From positions 1-64,000 of the forward strand of contig JAFZXP010000035.1 in NCBI GenBank assembly GCA_017616735.1: 64,000 nucleotides of DNA, in the 5' to 3' direction. A model generated the notes under the pieces. It ran no database searches and was not told the origin of the DNA. It was given only the letters and a program-made list of their open reading frames with translations. The stretch is from Bacteroidales bacterium (GTDB lineage Bacteria > Bacteroidota > Bacteroidia > Bacteroidales > F082). Position numbers and translations under genes: made by a program. This document shows positions 7,592 to 15,263 of the stretch, in pieces. Within the stretch, counting starts at the first letter, position 1; each line of letters begins with the position of its first letter.

Positions 7592-8371
7592 ATGATGGAA
7601 CTGAAAAAATATCGCGCTGACCTTCACCTCCACACGGTTCTTTCGCCGTGCGGCGATATCTACATGTCGCCCACAGCCATCGTGGAACAGGCGAAGAAAC
7701 TGCATCTCGACGTCATTGCCATCTGCGACCACAACACAACCCGACAGGTGAAAGTGACGCAGGAAATTGGACGCGAGCAAGGCATTCTCGTCATCGGAGG
7801 CGTTGAAATCACAACGCAGGAAGAGGCTCACGCCCTCGCCTACTTCGAGACCGACGAGCAGCTCGATAAGTTTCAGGAATTTCTCGACGAGCATCTGCCG
7901 CACATACCTCTCGACGAGGAGAAATTCGGCTATCAGCTTATTGTCGACAAGGACGAGGAAATCATAGGCGACGAGCCTTGGCTGCTGTGGTCGGCACTCG
8001 ACTGCGACCTCGACACGCTCTACGACAAAGTCCACGAAATTGGCGGACTGTTTGTGCCGGCACACGTCAACAAGCCGGCATCGTCACTGATGTCGCAACT
8101 GGGTTTCATCCCGCCTGATATCAAGGCCGATGCGCTGGAGATTTCCAAGCATGTCACCAAGCCCGATTTCCTGAAGAAATTCGCATATTTGAAGAAGTTC
8201 ATGTTCACCAAGAGCAGCGACGCCCATTTCCTGCACATCATCGGCGAGGTACATTGCGTACTGCACATGTACGACAAGACATTCGACGAGTTTCGCAAGA
8301 CTTTGCACGGCGAGGACGGCCGCTACATCGACACCGAACCACAAGAAAAACTACAACTTTTATTCGGATGA
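7592..8371 (+). CDS. PHP-domain phosphoesterase-like protein
   Basis: The 259-residue protein opens with the PHP metal-binding motif RADLHLHTVLSPCGD and continues with AICDHNTT, matching the PHP fold that binds up to three metal ions and hydrolyses phosphoesters. Other candidate metal ligands are GGVEITT near residue 68, a histidine in FVPAHVNKP near 155 and SSDAHF near 210. Substrate is unknown. The stop overlaps the next start as ATGA, so it is translationally coupled to the GHKL ATPase. Two adjacent ATGs (7592, 7595) could both serve as start. Confidence 0.82.
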   Translation: MMELKKYRADLHLHTVLSPCGDIYMSPTAIVEQAKKLHLDVIAICDHNTTRQVKVTQEIGREQGILVIGGVEITTQEEAHALAYFETDEQLDKFQEFLDEHLPHIPLDEEKFGYQLIVDKDEEIIGDEPWLLWSALDCDLDTLYDKVHEIGGLFVPAHVNKPASSLMSQLGFIPPDIKADALEISKHVTKPDFLKKFAYLKKFMFTKSSDAHFLHIIGEVHCVLHMYDKTFDEFRKTLHGEDGRYIDTEPQEKLQLLFG

Positions 8372-8916
8372 AAGAACTAGCAATGCATGTATATGACCTG
8401 ATGGAGAACTCCACGGCAGCCAACTCCACCCTTGTCGAACTGACCATCAAGGACAGCCTGAAGGACAACGTCTACGCCTTCACAATCAAGGACAACGGCA
8501 AAGGCATGTCACCCGAGTTTCTGGCAAAGGTCACCGACCCGTGGACCACGTCAAGGACAACCCGAAAAGTCGGTCTCGGACTACCTTTAATTAAAATGAA
8601 CACCGAGAACTGCGGCGGCGGCATGAAGATTGAGAGCGAGGTCGGCAAAGGCACCACACTCAACTTCTGGTTCCAGCACGACAACATCGACCGTCCGCCA
8701 ATGGGCGACCTTTCGGGCACACTGGTGATGCTGTTTGCCGCCCACGAAGACATCCATTTCATCTACAAGCATATCACCGACGATGGTGAATTCGTGTTCG
8801 ATACCGATGAAATCAAAGAAGCCCTCGACGGCATGTCGATGAATGACATCAACATCATGAAATACCTGAAAGAAATGATTCAGGAGAATTTGGAAGAAAT
8901 ACATTATAATGAATAG
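8368..8916 (+). CDS. GHKL-family ATP-binding protein (histidine-kinase-like ATPase)
   Basis: From ATG 8368 (overlapping the PHP stop) the protein has 182 residues. It shows an N-box-like LMENSTAANS near residue 9, the G1 box DNGKGM near 40 and the G2 box GLGLPLIK near 65, followed by GKGTTLNFWF. There is no phosphoacceptor histidine domain, so it is a stand-alone ATPase domain. The longer frame back to 8254 lies inside the PHP gene and is rejected. ATPases of this kind sit next to HydC-like genes in many anaerobes; a regulatory or assembly role is inferred. Confidence 0.78.
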   Translation: MKELAMHVYDLMENSTAANSTLVELTIKDSLKDNVYAFTIKDNGKGMSPEFLAKVTDPWTTSRTTRKVGLGLPLIKMNTENCGGGMKIESEVGKGTTLNFWFQHDNIDRPPMGDLSGTLVMLFAAHEDIHFIYKHITDDGEFVFDTDEIKEALDGMSMNDINIMKYLKEMIQENLEEIHYNE

Positions 8917-8992
8917 TGTAGAGTTGAAAGTGTAGAGTTGAGAGTAGTTTTATAGTTGAAAGTTGAAAGTTGAAAGTTAAAAGTTAAAAGTT
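8917..8992. repeat. Heptamer repeat tract (GTTGAAA type)
   Basis: Between the GHKL gene and the second DRTGG gene lie about nine near-perfect 7-nt units of the form GTTGAAA, GTTAAAA or GTAGAGT. The tract is purine-rich on the plus strand. It resembles the tract at 7523 in period but not in sequence. Confidence 0.7.
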
Positions 8993-9005
8993 TAATTATA
9001 TTAAA

Positions 9006-9350
9006 ATGAAATTATCAGAAATTGCTAAAGTATTGAATGCCAAGGTGGTTTGCGGTCAGGACCGCCTGGACGAAGAGCAGGACAAAGCCTTCGCCAGCGA
9101 CCTGATGTCCGACATCCTGACTTTAGGCGACAACTTCCCGATGATCGTCACCGGACTCTGCACCATGCAGACTATCCGCACATGCGAGATGGGCAACCTC
9201 GACATTGTCGTCTTCGTCAGAAAGAAGAAACCTACCGAGGAAATGATCGAGCTGGCCGAAGACGAGGGCATGGTCCTCATGGAGTGCGACTACTCGATGT
9301 TCAAGGCTTGCGGCCTCCTCTGGGAAGCCGGTCTGAAGCCGATTTATTAA
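9006..9350 (+). CDS. DRTGG-domain protein (second copy)
   Basis: A 114-residue DRTGG-type protein (MKLSEIAKVLNAKVVCG; ASDLMSDILTLGDNFPMIVT; SMFKACGLLWEAGL). It is a diverged paralogue of the protein at 7185 and contains several cysteines not found there (VVCG, GLCTMQ, RTCEMG, MECDY, KACG). It precedes a second small ATPase. Together the order DRTGG, PHP, ATPase, DRTGG, ATPase, HydC-like looks like a duplicated DRTGG-ATPase pair. No catalytic activity is evident. Confidence 0.75.
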   Translation: MKLSEIAKVLNAKVVCGQDRLDEEQDKAFASDLMSDILTLGDNFPMIVTGLCTMQTIRTCEMGNLDIVVFVRKKKPTEEMIELAEDEGMVLMECDYSMFKACGLLWEAGLKPIY

Positions 9351-9365
9351 CGAAAACTTATCATT

Positions 9366-9779
9366 ATGCATTTAGAATACACTGTAATTGAAGGAGATTT
9401 TGTCAATGCCGGCTCGGCTTCAAGTTCAATCAAGAAGACTTTGAAGCAACTCAACGTGAATCCGTCGGTGGTGAAACGCGTCGTTGTCGCCCTCTACGAG
9501 GCCGAAGTCAACGCTATCGCGCATGCCTACGGCGGTGTAGTCACCGCCGACATCGACGCTGGCAAGATTCTGCTCCGTGTCATCGACAAAGGCCCCGGAA
9601 TCCCCGACATCGACTGGGCTATGCAGGAAGGTCACTCCACCGCCTCGCCTGAGGTCCGCAACATGGGCTTCGGCGCCGGCATGGGACTGCCCAACATCAA
9701 GAAAAACGTCGACCGCCTCAACGTGCAGTCAACAGTAGGTGTCGGCACAACGGTCGAAATGGAGGTTAATTTATCATAA
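9366..9779 (+). CDS. Anti-sigma-factor-like small ATPase (HATPase)
   Basis: This 137-residue protein resembles SpoIIAB/RsbW-type ATPases: N-box ALYEAEVNAIAHAYGG near residue 42, G1 box DKGPGIPD near 72 and a GAGMGLPNIKKNVD ATP lid near 100. In characterised relatives such proteins bind and inhibit partner proteins by phosphorylation; the partner here is unknown. It sits 18 nt before the HydC-like gene, which makes a functional link likely. Confidence 0.78.
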   Translation: MHLEYTVIEGDFVNAGSASSSIKKTLKQLNVNPSVVKRVVVALYEAEVNAIAHAYGGVVTADIDAGKILLRVIDKGPGIPDIDWAMQEGHSTASPEVRNMGFGAGMGLPNIKKNVDRLNVQSTVGVGTTVEMEVNLS

Positions 9780-9797
9780 AACGCAAAAATTAGGATT

Positions 9798-11159
9798 ATG
9801 GCATTTTTTCACGCTCTACAGATAAACGAAAACGTTTGCGAAGGTTGCTCTCACTGCATGAGGGTCTGCCCTACCCAAGCGATACGCGTACGCGACGGAA
9901 AGGCGCATATCAACGAGAATCGCTGCATCGACTGCGGCAACTGCTTTATTGCATGTCCGCACAAAGCAGTGTTCGTCAAACAAGACGACTTCGAGGAAAT
10001 TTTCAAATTCCCTTGCCGGGTGGCGCTAGTCCCCGCGGTCTTCCTCGGCCAGTTTAAAGACGAAATAAGCGTGTCGCGAATCTATGCCATACTCAACGAG
10101 ATAGGCTTTCAGCATGTTATCGAGACTGAGATAACCACACCTCTTTACACCGAGAAAAAGAACCAGCTGGAACGCGAAGGCAACAACAAGCCGCTCATCT
10201 CATCGTTCTGTCCTGCCATCGTCCGCCTTATCCAAGTGAAATTCCCGGGATTGGTTGAAAATATCATGCCCATCAAAGCTCCGCTTGACATCACTGCAAT
10301 GTACATCAGACGTAAACTTGAGAAAGACGGCTGGCGTCCTGAGGATATCGGGGTGTTCTACGTCACACCTTGCGCAGCCAAGATCGCGGCGGTGAAAAGC
10401 CCTGTAGGCGAAGAGAAATCCAGCGTCGACGGTGTCATCAACATGGATTCGCTTTATAATCGCGTTTACAAAAAAATCAAAGAGCAAGGCCATGATTATA
10501 AAGAGGTGAAACTGCCTATCGCACAGCTCACCTCCGACAGCATCCTCACCTCTCTGACTAATGGTGAGCGCCGACTCTCGATAGCAGAGCATTCATTGTC
10601 AATCGACGGCATCGACAATGTGATTGAATTCCTTGAAAAGGTTGAGAACGACGAGATAGAAGATGTCGATTTCCTCGAGCTGCGCGCCTGCGACCAGAGT
10701 TGCCCTGGCGGCATCTTGACGTACAACAACCGTTTCCTCACCTGTGAACGCATGTTCAACCGCGCCCGTTATGTGGCCGGCAAAGAGCGTCGCGGCGAGC
10801 TGACACGTGCCAAAGAAGTGCAAGACGAGCACGACTACCTGATGGAAAACATCAGCGTCGACGAGGTGGAGCCACGTTCAATCAGCCTCGACCCCGACAT
10901 TTCAAAGGCACTCGAAAAGATGAACAAAATCAAGGAGTTGGAACGCCAGCTGCCTCAAATCGACTGCGGCATCTGCGGTGCGCCCACATGCGATGCCCTG
11001 GCCGAAGACATAGTCTGCAACGGCTGTAAGCTCTCTGACTGCATCTTCATCCAGCGCAACATGGAAGCCCACAAAACCCAAAAAGTTGAAGAATCGCTCA
11101 AGACAATGGAGAACATCTGGGGCTACGAAAAAATCGAAAATTTTGTTAAAAATAAATAA
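9798..11159 (+). CDS. HydC-like [FeFe]-hydrogenase-family protein (sensory or non-canonical type)
   Basis: The 453-residue protein has two [4Fe-4S] motifs (CEGCSHCMRVC and CIDCGNCFIAC, residues 14-56), the hydrogenase large-subunit C-terminal domain (about 80-330) and a further cysteine-rich segment (CGICGAPTC...CNGCKLSDC, about 393-418). The four H-cluster ligands appear kept: Cys138 in SSFCP, Cys192 in TPCAAK, and Cys298 and Cys302 in RACDQSCPGG. In catalytic enzymes the first motif is TSCCP; here Phe replaces the cysteine that delivers protons, and MPC is TPC. Hence hydrogen turnover is doubtful and a sensor role, as proposed for HydS-type proteins, is plausible. It ends the cluster begun at 7185. 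Confidence 0.8.
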   Translation: MAFFHALQINENVCEGCSHCMRVCPTQAIRVRDGKAHINENRCIDCGNCFIACPHKAVFVKQDDFEEIFKFPCRVALVPAVFLGQFKDEISVSRIYAILNEIGFQHVIETEITTPLYTEKKNQLEREGNNKPLISSFCPAIVRLIQVKFPGLVENIMPIKAPLDITAMYIRRKLEKDGWRPEDIGVFYVTPCAAKIAAVKSPVGEEKSSVDGVINMDSLYNRVYKKIKEQGHDYKEVKLPIAQLTSDSILTSLTNGERRLSIAEHSLSIDGIDNVIEFLEKVENDEIEDVDFLELRACDQSCPGGILTYNNRFLTCERMFNRARYVAGKERRGELTRAKEVQDEHDYLMENISVDEVEPRSISLDPDISKALEKMNKIKELERQLPQIDCGICGAPTCDALAEDIVCNGCKLSDCIFIQRNMEAHKTQKVEESLKTMENIWGYEKIENFVKNK

Positions 11160-11179
11160 ACAATCTAAAATATAATAAA

Positions 11180-12634
11180 ATGAGTATCAACGAATTACAA
11201 CCAAAAGAAGTATTTGAGAACTTCTACAGTCTGACACGCATCCCTCGTCCTTCGAAAAAAGAAGCTCAGGTGATCGCTTTCATGAAGAAATTCGGCGAAG
11301 ACCTTGGTTTGGAAACCATAGTCGACGCTGCGGGTAACGTCATCATCCGCAAGCCGGCCACACCTGGCTACGAGAATCGTAAAGGCGTCATCCTTCAAGC
11401 CCACCTCGACATGGTGCCTCAGAAAAACGCCGACACAGTTCACGATTTCGAGAAAGACCCTATCGAGACTTACGTCGACAACGGTTGGGTGCGCGCCAAA
11501 GGCACCACTCTCGGTGCTGACGACGGCCTTGGAGCAGCAGCTGCAATGGGTGTTCTCGCGGCAAAGAACCTCGAACACGGCCCGATTGAAGGCCTCTTCA
11601 CCATCGACGAAGAGACTGGCATGACAGGCGCCAACAAACTCGAACCCGGAGTTCTCAAAGGCGACATCCTTCTGAATATGGACTCTGAGACCGAAGGCGA
11701 GCTTTACGTAGGCTGCGCAGGCGGTATCGACACCAACGCATATTGGACTCCAAAGATGGAAGAAGTTCCGGCCGACATGGCAGCTTTCCGTCTGATTGTC
11801 AAAGGTTTGAAGGGCGGCCACTCGGGCATGGACATCAACCTTGGCCGAGGCAACGCCAACAAAATCATGAACACTCTGCTCATCATCGCATCGCAGAAGC
11901 ACGGCCTGCGTCTGTGCGACATCAACGGAGGCAGCTTGCGTAACGCCATCCCAAGAGAGTCGTTCACCACAGTGATAGTGCCAGCCGCCAAGGCCGACAA
12001 ACTCAAGAAGCTTGTCGAAGAATACAACACAGCTGTTAAAGAGCAGTACGCTGAAGCCGAGCCTGATCTTTTGGTCGCCATTGAAGATGCCGAAATGCCA
12101 AAGACAGTCATCGACAACAAGACATTCAAGAACATGATGGAAGCCATCGCCAAATATCCTAACGGCGTAATCGGCATGTCGAAAGACTTTGAAGGCACCG
12201 TCGAGACATCAACCAACCTGGCTCTTGTCAAGCTTGAAGACGGCAAGATTGTCACCTGCTCACTGCAGCGCGGCCTTGTCGACGATCTGAAAGACCAGTT
12301 GGCAGCCAACATCCGCGAAGTGCTTGAGGCTCATGGCGCAAAGGCCGAGTCAACAGGCTCATATCATGGCTGGAAGCCGAACATCGACAGCCCTATCCTC
12401 GCCACTATGAAGAAGGTGTACAACGACAAGTTCGGAAAAGAGCCTAAGGTGATGGTTATCCACGCCGGTTTGGAATGCGGCATTCTCGGAGCAAAATATC
12501 CTAACTGGGATATGATTTCATTCGGTCCGACACTGGTTCACCCGCACTCACCAGACGAGGCTTTGCTCATCGAATCAGTAACTCCGTTCTGGGAATTCTT
12601 GGTTGAAACTTTGAAAAATGTACCTGAAAAATAA
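11180..12634 (+). CDS. pepD: Aminoacyl-histidine dipeptidase (PepD, M20 family)
   Basis: A 484-residue M20/M28-type metallopeptidase with the expected zinc-site motifs: LQAHLDMVPQ near residue 74, GTTLGADDGLGAAAAMG near 112, TIDEETGMTGA near 146 and HPHSPDEALLIESV near 453. PepD enzymes cleave dipeptides such as carnosine-type Xaa-His in the cytosol; no signal peptide is present. Length is normal for the family. It follows the HydC-like gene by 20 nt and may be read from the same transcript, although its function is separate. Confidence 0.9.
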   Translation: MSINELQPKEVFENFYSLTRIPRPSKKEAQVIAFMKKFGEDLGLETIVDAAGNVIIRKPATPGYENRKGVILQAHLDMVPQKNADTVHDFEKDPIETYVDNGWVRAKGTTLGADDGLGAAAAMGVLAAKNLEHGPIEGLFTIDEETGMTGANKLEPGVLKGDILLNMDSETEGELYVGCAGGIDTNAYWTPKMEEVPADMAAFRLIVKGLKGGHSGMDINLGRGNANKIMNTLLIIASQKHGLRLCDINGGSLRNAIPRESFTTVIVPAAKADKLKKLVEEYNTAVKEQYAEAEPDLLVAIEDAEMPKTVIDNKTFKNMMEAIAKYPNGVIGMSKDFEGTVETSTNLALVKLEDGKIVTCSLQRGLVDDLKDQLAANIREVLEAHGAKAESTGSYHGWKPNIDSPILATMKKVYNDKFGKEPKVMVIHAGLECGILGAKYPNWDMISFGPTLVHPHSPDEALLIESVTPFWEFLVETLKNVPEK

Positions 12635-12671
12635 TTTTTCAAAAAAATGTTGTACGTATAAAAAACTTTTG

Positions 12672-12679
12672 TAATTTTG
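12672..12679 (+). promoter_or_regulatory. Promoter -7 box of rpmH
   Basis: TAATTTTGCAG matches TAnnTTTG, with GTTGTACG about 20 nt upstream as a possible -33 region. The distance to the ATG at 12730 is 50 nt. Confidence 0.6.
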
Positions 12680-12729
12680 CAGTCCGAATTTTAGGTCAGA
12701 AAAAAGAAAAAAAATAAATACATAAGACA

Positions 12730-12876
12730 ATGAAACGTACATTTCAACCATCGAACAGAAGACGCAAGAACAAACACGGTTTCAGAGAGAGAATGTCAAC
12801 TGCCAACGGCCGTAAGGTTTTGAAAGCCCGTCGCGCTAAAGGTAGAAAGAAACTCACAGTATCTGACGAGTATTGA
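12730..12876 (+). CDS. rpmH: 50S ribosomal protein L34
   Basis: A 48-residue basic protein starting [20 protein letters not shown] with the family signature [20 protein letters not shown]. Length and sequence are typical of bacterial L34. It has its own promoter and is followed by a strong terminator. The usual neighbours dnaA, rnpA and yidC are not visible here. Confidence 0.97.
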   Translation: MKRTFQPSNRRRKNKHGFRERMSTANGRKVLKARRAKGRKKLTVSDEY

Positions 12877-12916
12877 TTCGGCGAAGCCGTACCTAATAAT
12901 TAATTATTTAAGGTTG

Positions 12917-12948
12917 AAAAAGAGACAATGCATTTGTCTCTTTTTTTT
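12917..12948 (+). terminator. Rho-independent terminator of rpmH
   Basis: Arms AAAAAGAGACAA (12917-12928) and TTGTCTCTTTTT (12934-12945) with a 5-nt loop, ending in a run of T. The T-run abuts the -7 box of the next gene. Confidence 0.85.
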
Positions 12949-12949
12949 G

Positions 12950-12957
12950 TAATTTTG
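12950..12957 (+). promoter_or_regulatory. Promoter -7 box of the C25 protease
   Basis: TAATTTTGCA starts directly behind the rpmH terminator T-run, 22 nt before the ATG at 12979. Terminator and promoter share the same short stretch. Confidence 0.6.
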
Positions 12958-12978
12958 CATTGCTTACGCGCAAATCAA

Positions 12979-15261
12979 ATGAAAACTCTTGGGCGGATAT
13001 CACTTCTGATGCTGACGATACTAATCATCAGCTGTAAATCTTTTGCCCAAAGCGTAACTTTCAGCGTCAGTTCGGCCGACCTCACCTCTGCATTCATTCC
13101 GGCCGACCAAGGCGCCCCCAACATCAGCACCGTATCAAAATACATAGCTATTCCCAAAGACGCCGAGTTTCGTCTAACAATCAATTCAAAGTCGGAACGC
13201 ATCACCGACAACGCATACATTGCGCCGGCATATCAGATATCGCACGACCTCGACCCTTTCGACCGTCAAGCGTCGGAAGACTCCGCTATATACTCAACCG
13301 ATGCCTTCTACCCGGCCGACATCATCACTACCGAGCGTCTCCCCTATCGCGACTTCGACCTGGTCTTGGTCAGCATAGCGCTTGAGCAATATAATCCGGT
13401 ACGCCGTCAGTTGCGCACTCTTGACAATATTGAAGTATCCTGCAGCTACAGCCAGACGGATGCATCCGAAAGCTGCCCTGTGGCATCTCCACTTTTCAGT
13501 GCCCTGGTCGTCAATCCCGAATTCTTTACGTCGCCTTACGATGAAGAGCTCATTGACGCCGACCGTCGCAACGGCTGCAACTACCTGATTATCACCCCCG
13601 ACAACGAAGACATCAAGGCTTGGGCCGACACCTTGCGCATTTTCCGCGAAACACAAGGCCTTCGCACCAAAGTTGTGTCGATACAAAACGTCGGAGCCAA
13701 CCATCCCGACACACTGAAGGCGTTCCTGCGCTACGCCTACGAAGAATGGAGCCCTGTGCCGGATGCCGTGCTGCTACTGGGCGATTATGCCACTGATCCA
13801 GCCGACGGCATCACATCCTACGCTCTCGAAGACCATCCCGAAGGACACAACTTCGAGCCGTATATGGCCGACAACCGTCTTGTCGATTTCAACAACGACG
13901 GGCTGCCCGACATGGTTATAGCTCGCATCCCGGCTGCCGATGCCGACCAGGCCGCCCTCATGGTGCAAAAGACATTGCGTTACGAGCGCGAGCCCTACAC
14001 CGACACCGATTACTACCACCACCCCACCACAGCCATGGGATACCAACTCAAACGCTGGTTCCAACTGTGTTCGGAGATAATAGCCGGCTATTTTGAAGCC
14101 AACGGTCGCGAAACCGTGCACCTCAACGCCATACATCAAGGCACACCCGATTCGTTATGGTCTGACGCGCAGAAAACCGAACAGGTGTTGGCTTGTTTCG
14201 GCCCTGAAGGCTTGGGCTACATCCCCGCCACCATGTCGCACATCACCGATTGGAGTGCCACAGCGAGCCATGTCACAAACGCTCTGGAAGACGGCACTTT
14301 CCTGCTTGTGCACCGCGATCACGGCACATTCCAAACATGGGGAGAGCCTTATTACAACAACAGCTACATCGACCAGCTCGAGAACGACCTTCTCACTTTT
14401 GTGATGTCGGCCAACTGCCAGACAGGCGATTTCAGCTTCGGCAACGGAGCCAACGACTGCATGGCCGAGCGTTTCATGCGCATACCGCAAGGCGCCGTAG
14501 GCGTTATCGCGGCGTCACAATTGTCGTATTCCTATGTCAACGACACCTATGTCTGGGGATGGTTCGACTATCTCTTCCCCGACTTCATGCCATCTTACGG
14601 CAGCTCGGAAATCGATTTCAAGTATCCGGCATTCGCCAATGCCTACGGAAAGTATTTTCTGCATCAGTCGTCGTTCCCCTCAAACAGCTATCTCAAAACG
14701 CTCACCAACAATCTGTTTCATTACTTCGGCGACGCTTATCTGCAGCTGTATACCGAAGTTCCTCGACATCTCACCGTTCAGCACCAGTCATCGGTACCGA
14801 CAGGTTCCATGCAAATCGACATCACAGCCGACGAGGGTGCTATGGTGGCTTTGTCAGTCGACGGCAATCTGATTGCACGTCGCAAATCAAACGGCAATCC
14901 AATGACTTTGCGTTTCCCGATGCCTCTGGCTGAAGGCACCGTTGTCAAAGTGGTGGCAACCAAGCAAAATCACTTCCGCCACGAGAGTTTTATCAGCGTC
15001 GGCAACATCATCGGCATAAACGAAGTGACAAGCCAGACGGCCGTGTTATACCCCAATCCGACCACCGGGTTGCTGCATATCGAAGGTCAAAACATTCGCG
15101 ACATCATCATCAGTAATATTCTTGGACAACCAGTAAAGAAACTGACTTTCGATTCTGACGTCGACTCTGTCGACCTCGACTGCAGCGACCTCCCCGATAG
15201 CGTTTACGTAATCCGAATCAACGGATTACAAACCAGAGCCTCCCGACTCATTAAGAACTAG
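12979..15261 (+). CDS. Gingipain-family (C25) cysteine protease, type IX secreted
   Basis: The 760-residue protein starts at ATG 12979 with a signal peptide ending near SFAQ. Residues about 60-190 resemble a gingipain propeptide. The Peptidase_C25 domain follows: YLIITPDN near 196, LLLGDYATDP near 263, catalytic-like histidine in LVHRDHG near 442 and catalytic-like cysteine in SANCQTG near 476. The C-terminal 80 residues (LYPNPTTGLLHIEG to the end) form a type A type IX sorting domain. It would be exported across the outer membrane by the PorU/PorV machinery encoded 2-6 kb downstream. The frame's upstream extension to 12928 overlaps the promoter and is rejected. Confidence 0.85.
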   Translation: MKTLGRISLLMLTILIISCKSFAQSVTFSVSSADLTSAFIPADQGAPNISTVSKYIAIPKDAEFRLTINSKSERITDNAYIAPAYQISHDLDPFDRQASEDSAIYSTDAFYPADIITTERLPYRDFDLVLVSIALEQYNPVRRQLRTLDNIEVSCSYSQTDASESCPVASPLFSALVVNPEFFTSPYDEELIDADRRNGCNYLIITPDNEDIKAWADTLRIFRETQGLRTKVVSIQNVGANHPDTLKAFLRYAYEEWSPVPDAVLLLGDYATDPADGITSYALEDHPEGHNFEPYMADNRLVDFNNDGLPDMVIARIPAADADQAALMVQKTLRYEREPYTDTDYYHHPTTAMGYQLKRWFQLCSEIIAGYFEANGRETVHLNAIHQGTPDSLWSDAQKTEQVLACFGPEGLGYIPATMSHITDWSATASHVTNALEDGTFLLVHRDHGTFQTWGEPYYNNSYIDQLENDLLTFVMSANCQTGDFSFGNGANDCMAERFMRIPQGAVGVIAASQLSYSYVNDTYVWGWFDYLFPDFMPSYGSSEIDFKYPAFANAYGKYFLHQSSFPSNSYLKTLTNNLFHYFGDAYLQLYTEVPRHLTVQHQSSVPTGSMQIDITADEGAMVALSVDGNLIARRKSNGNPMTLRFPMPLAEGTVVKVVATKQNHFRHESFISVGNIIGINEVTSQTAVLYPNPTTGLLHIEGQNIRDIIISNILGQPVKKLTFDSDVDSVDLDCSDLPDSVYVIRINGLQTRASRLIKN

Positions 15262-15263
15262 TA

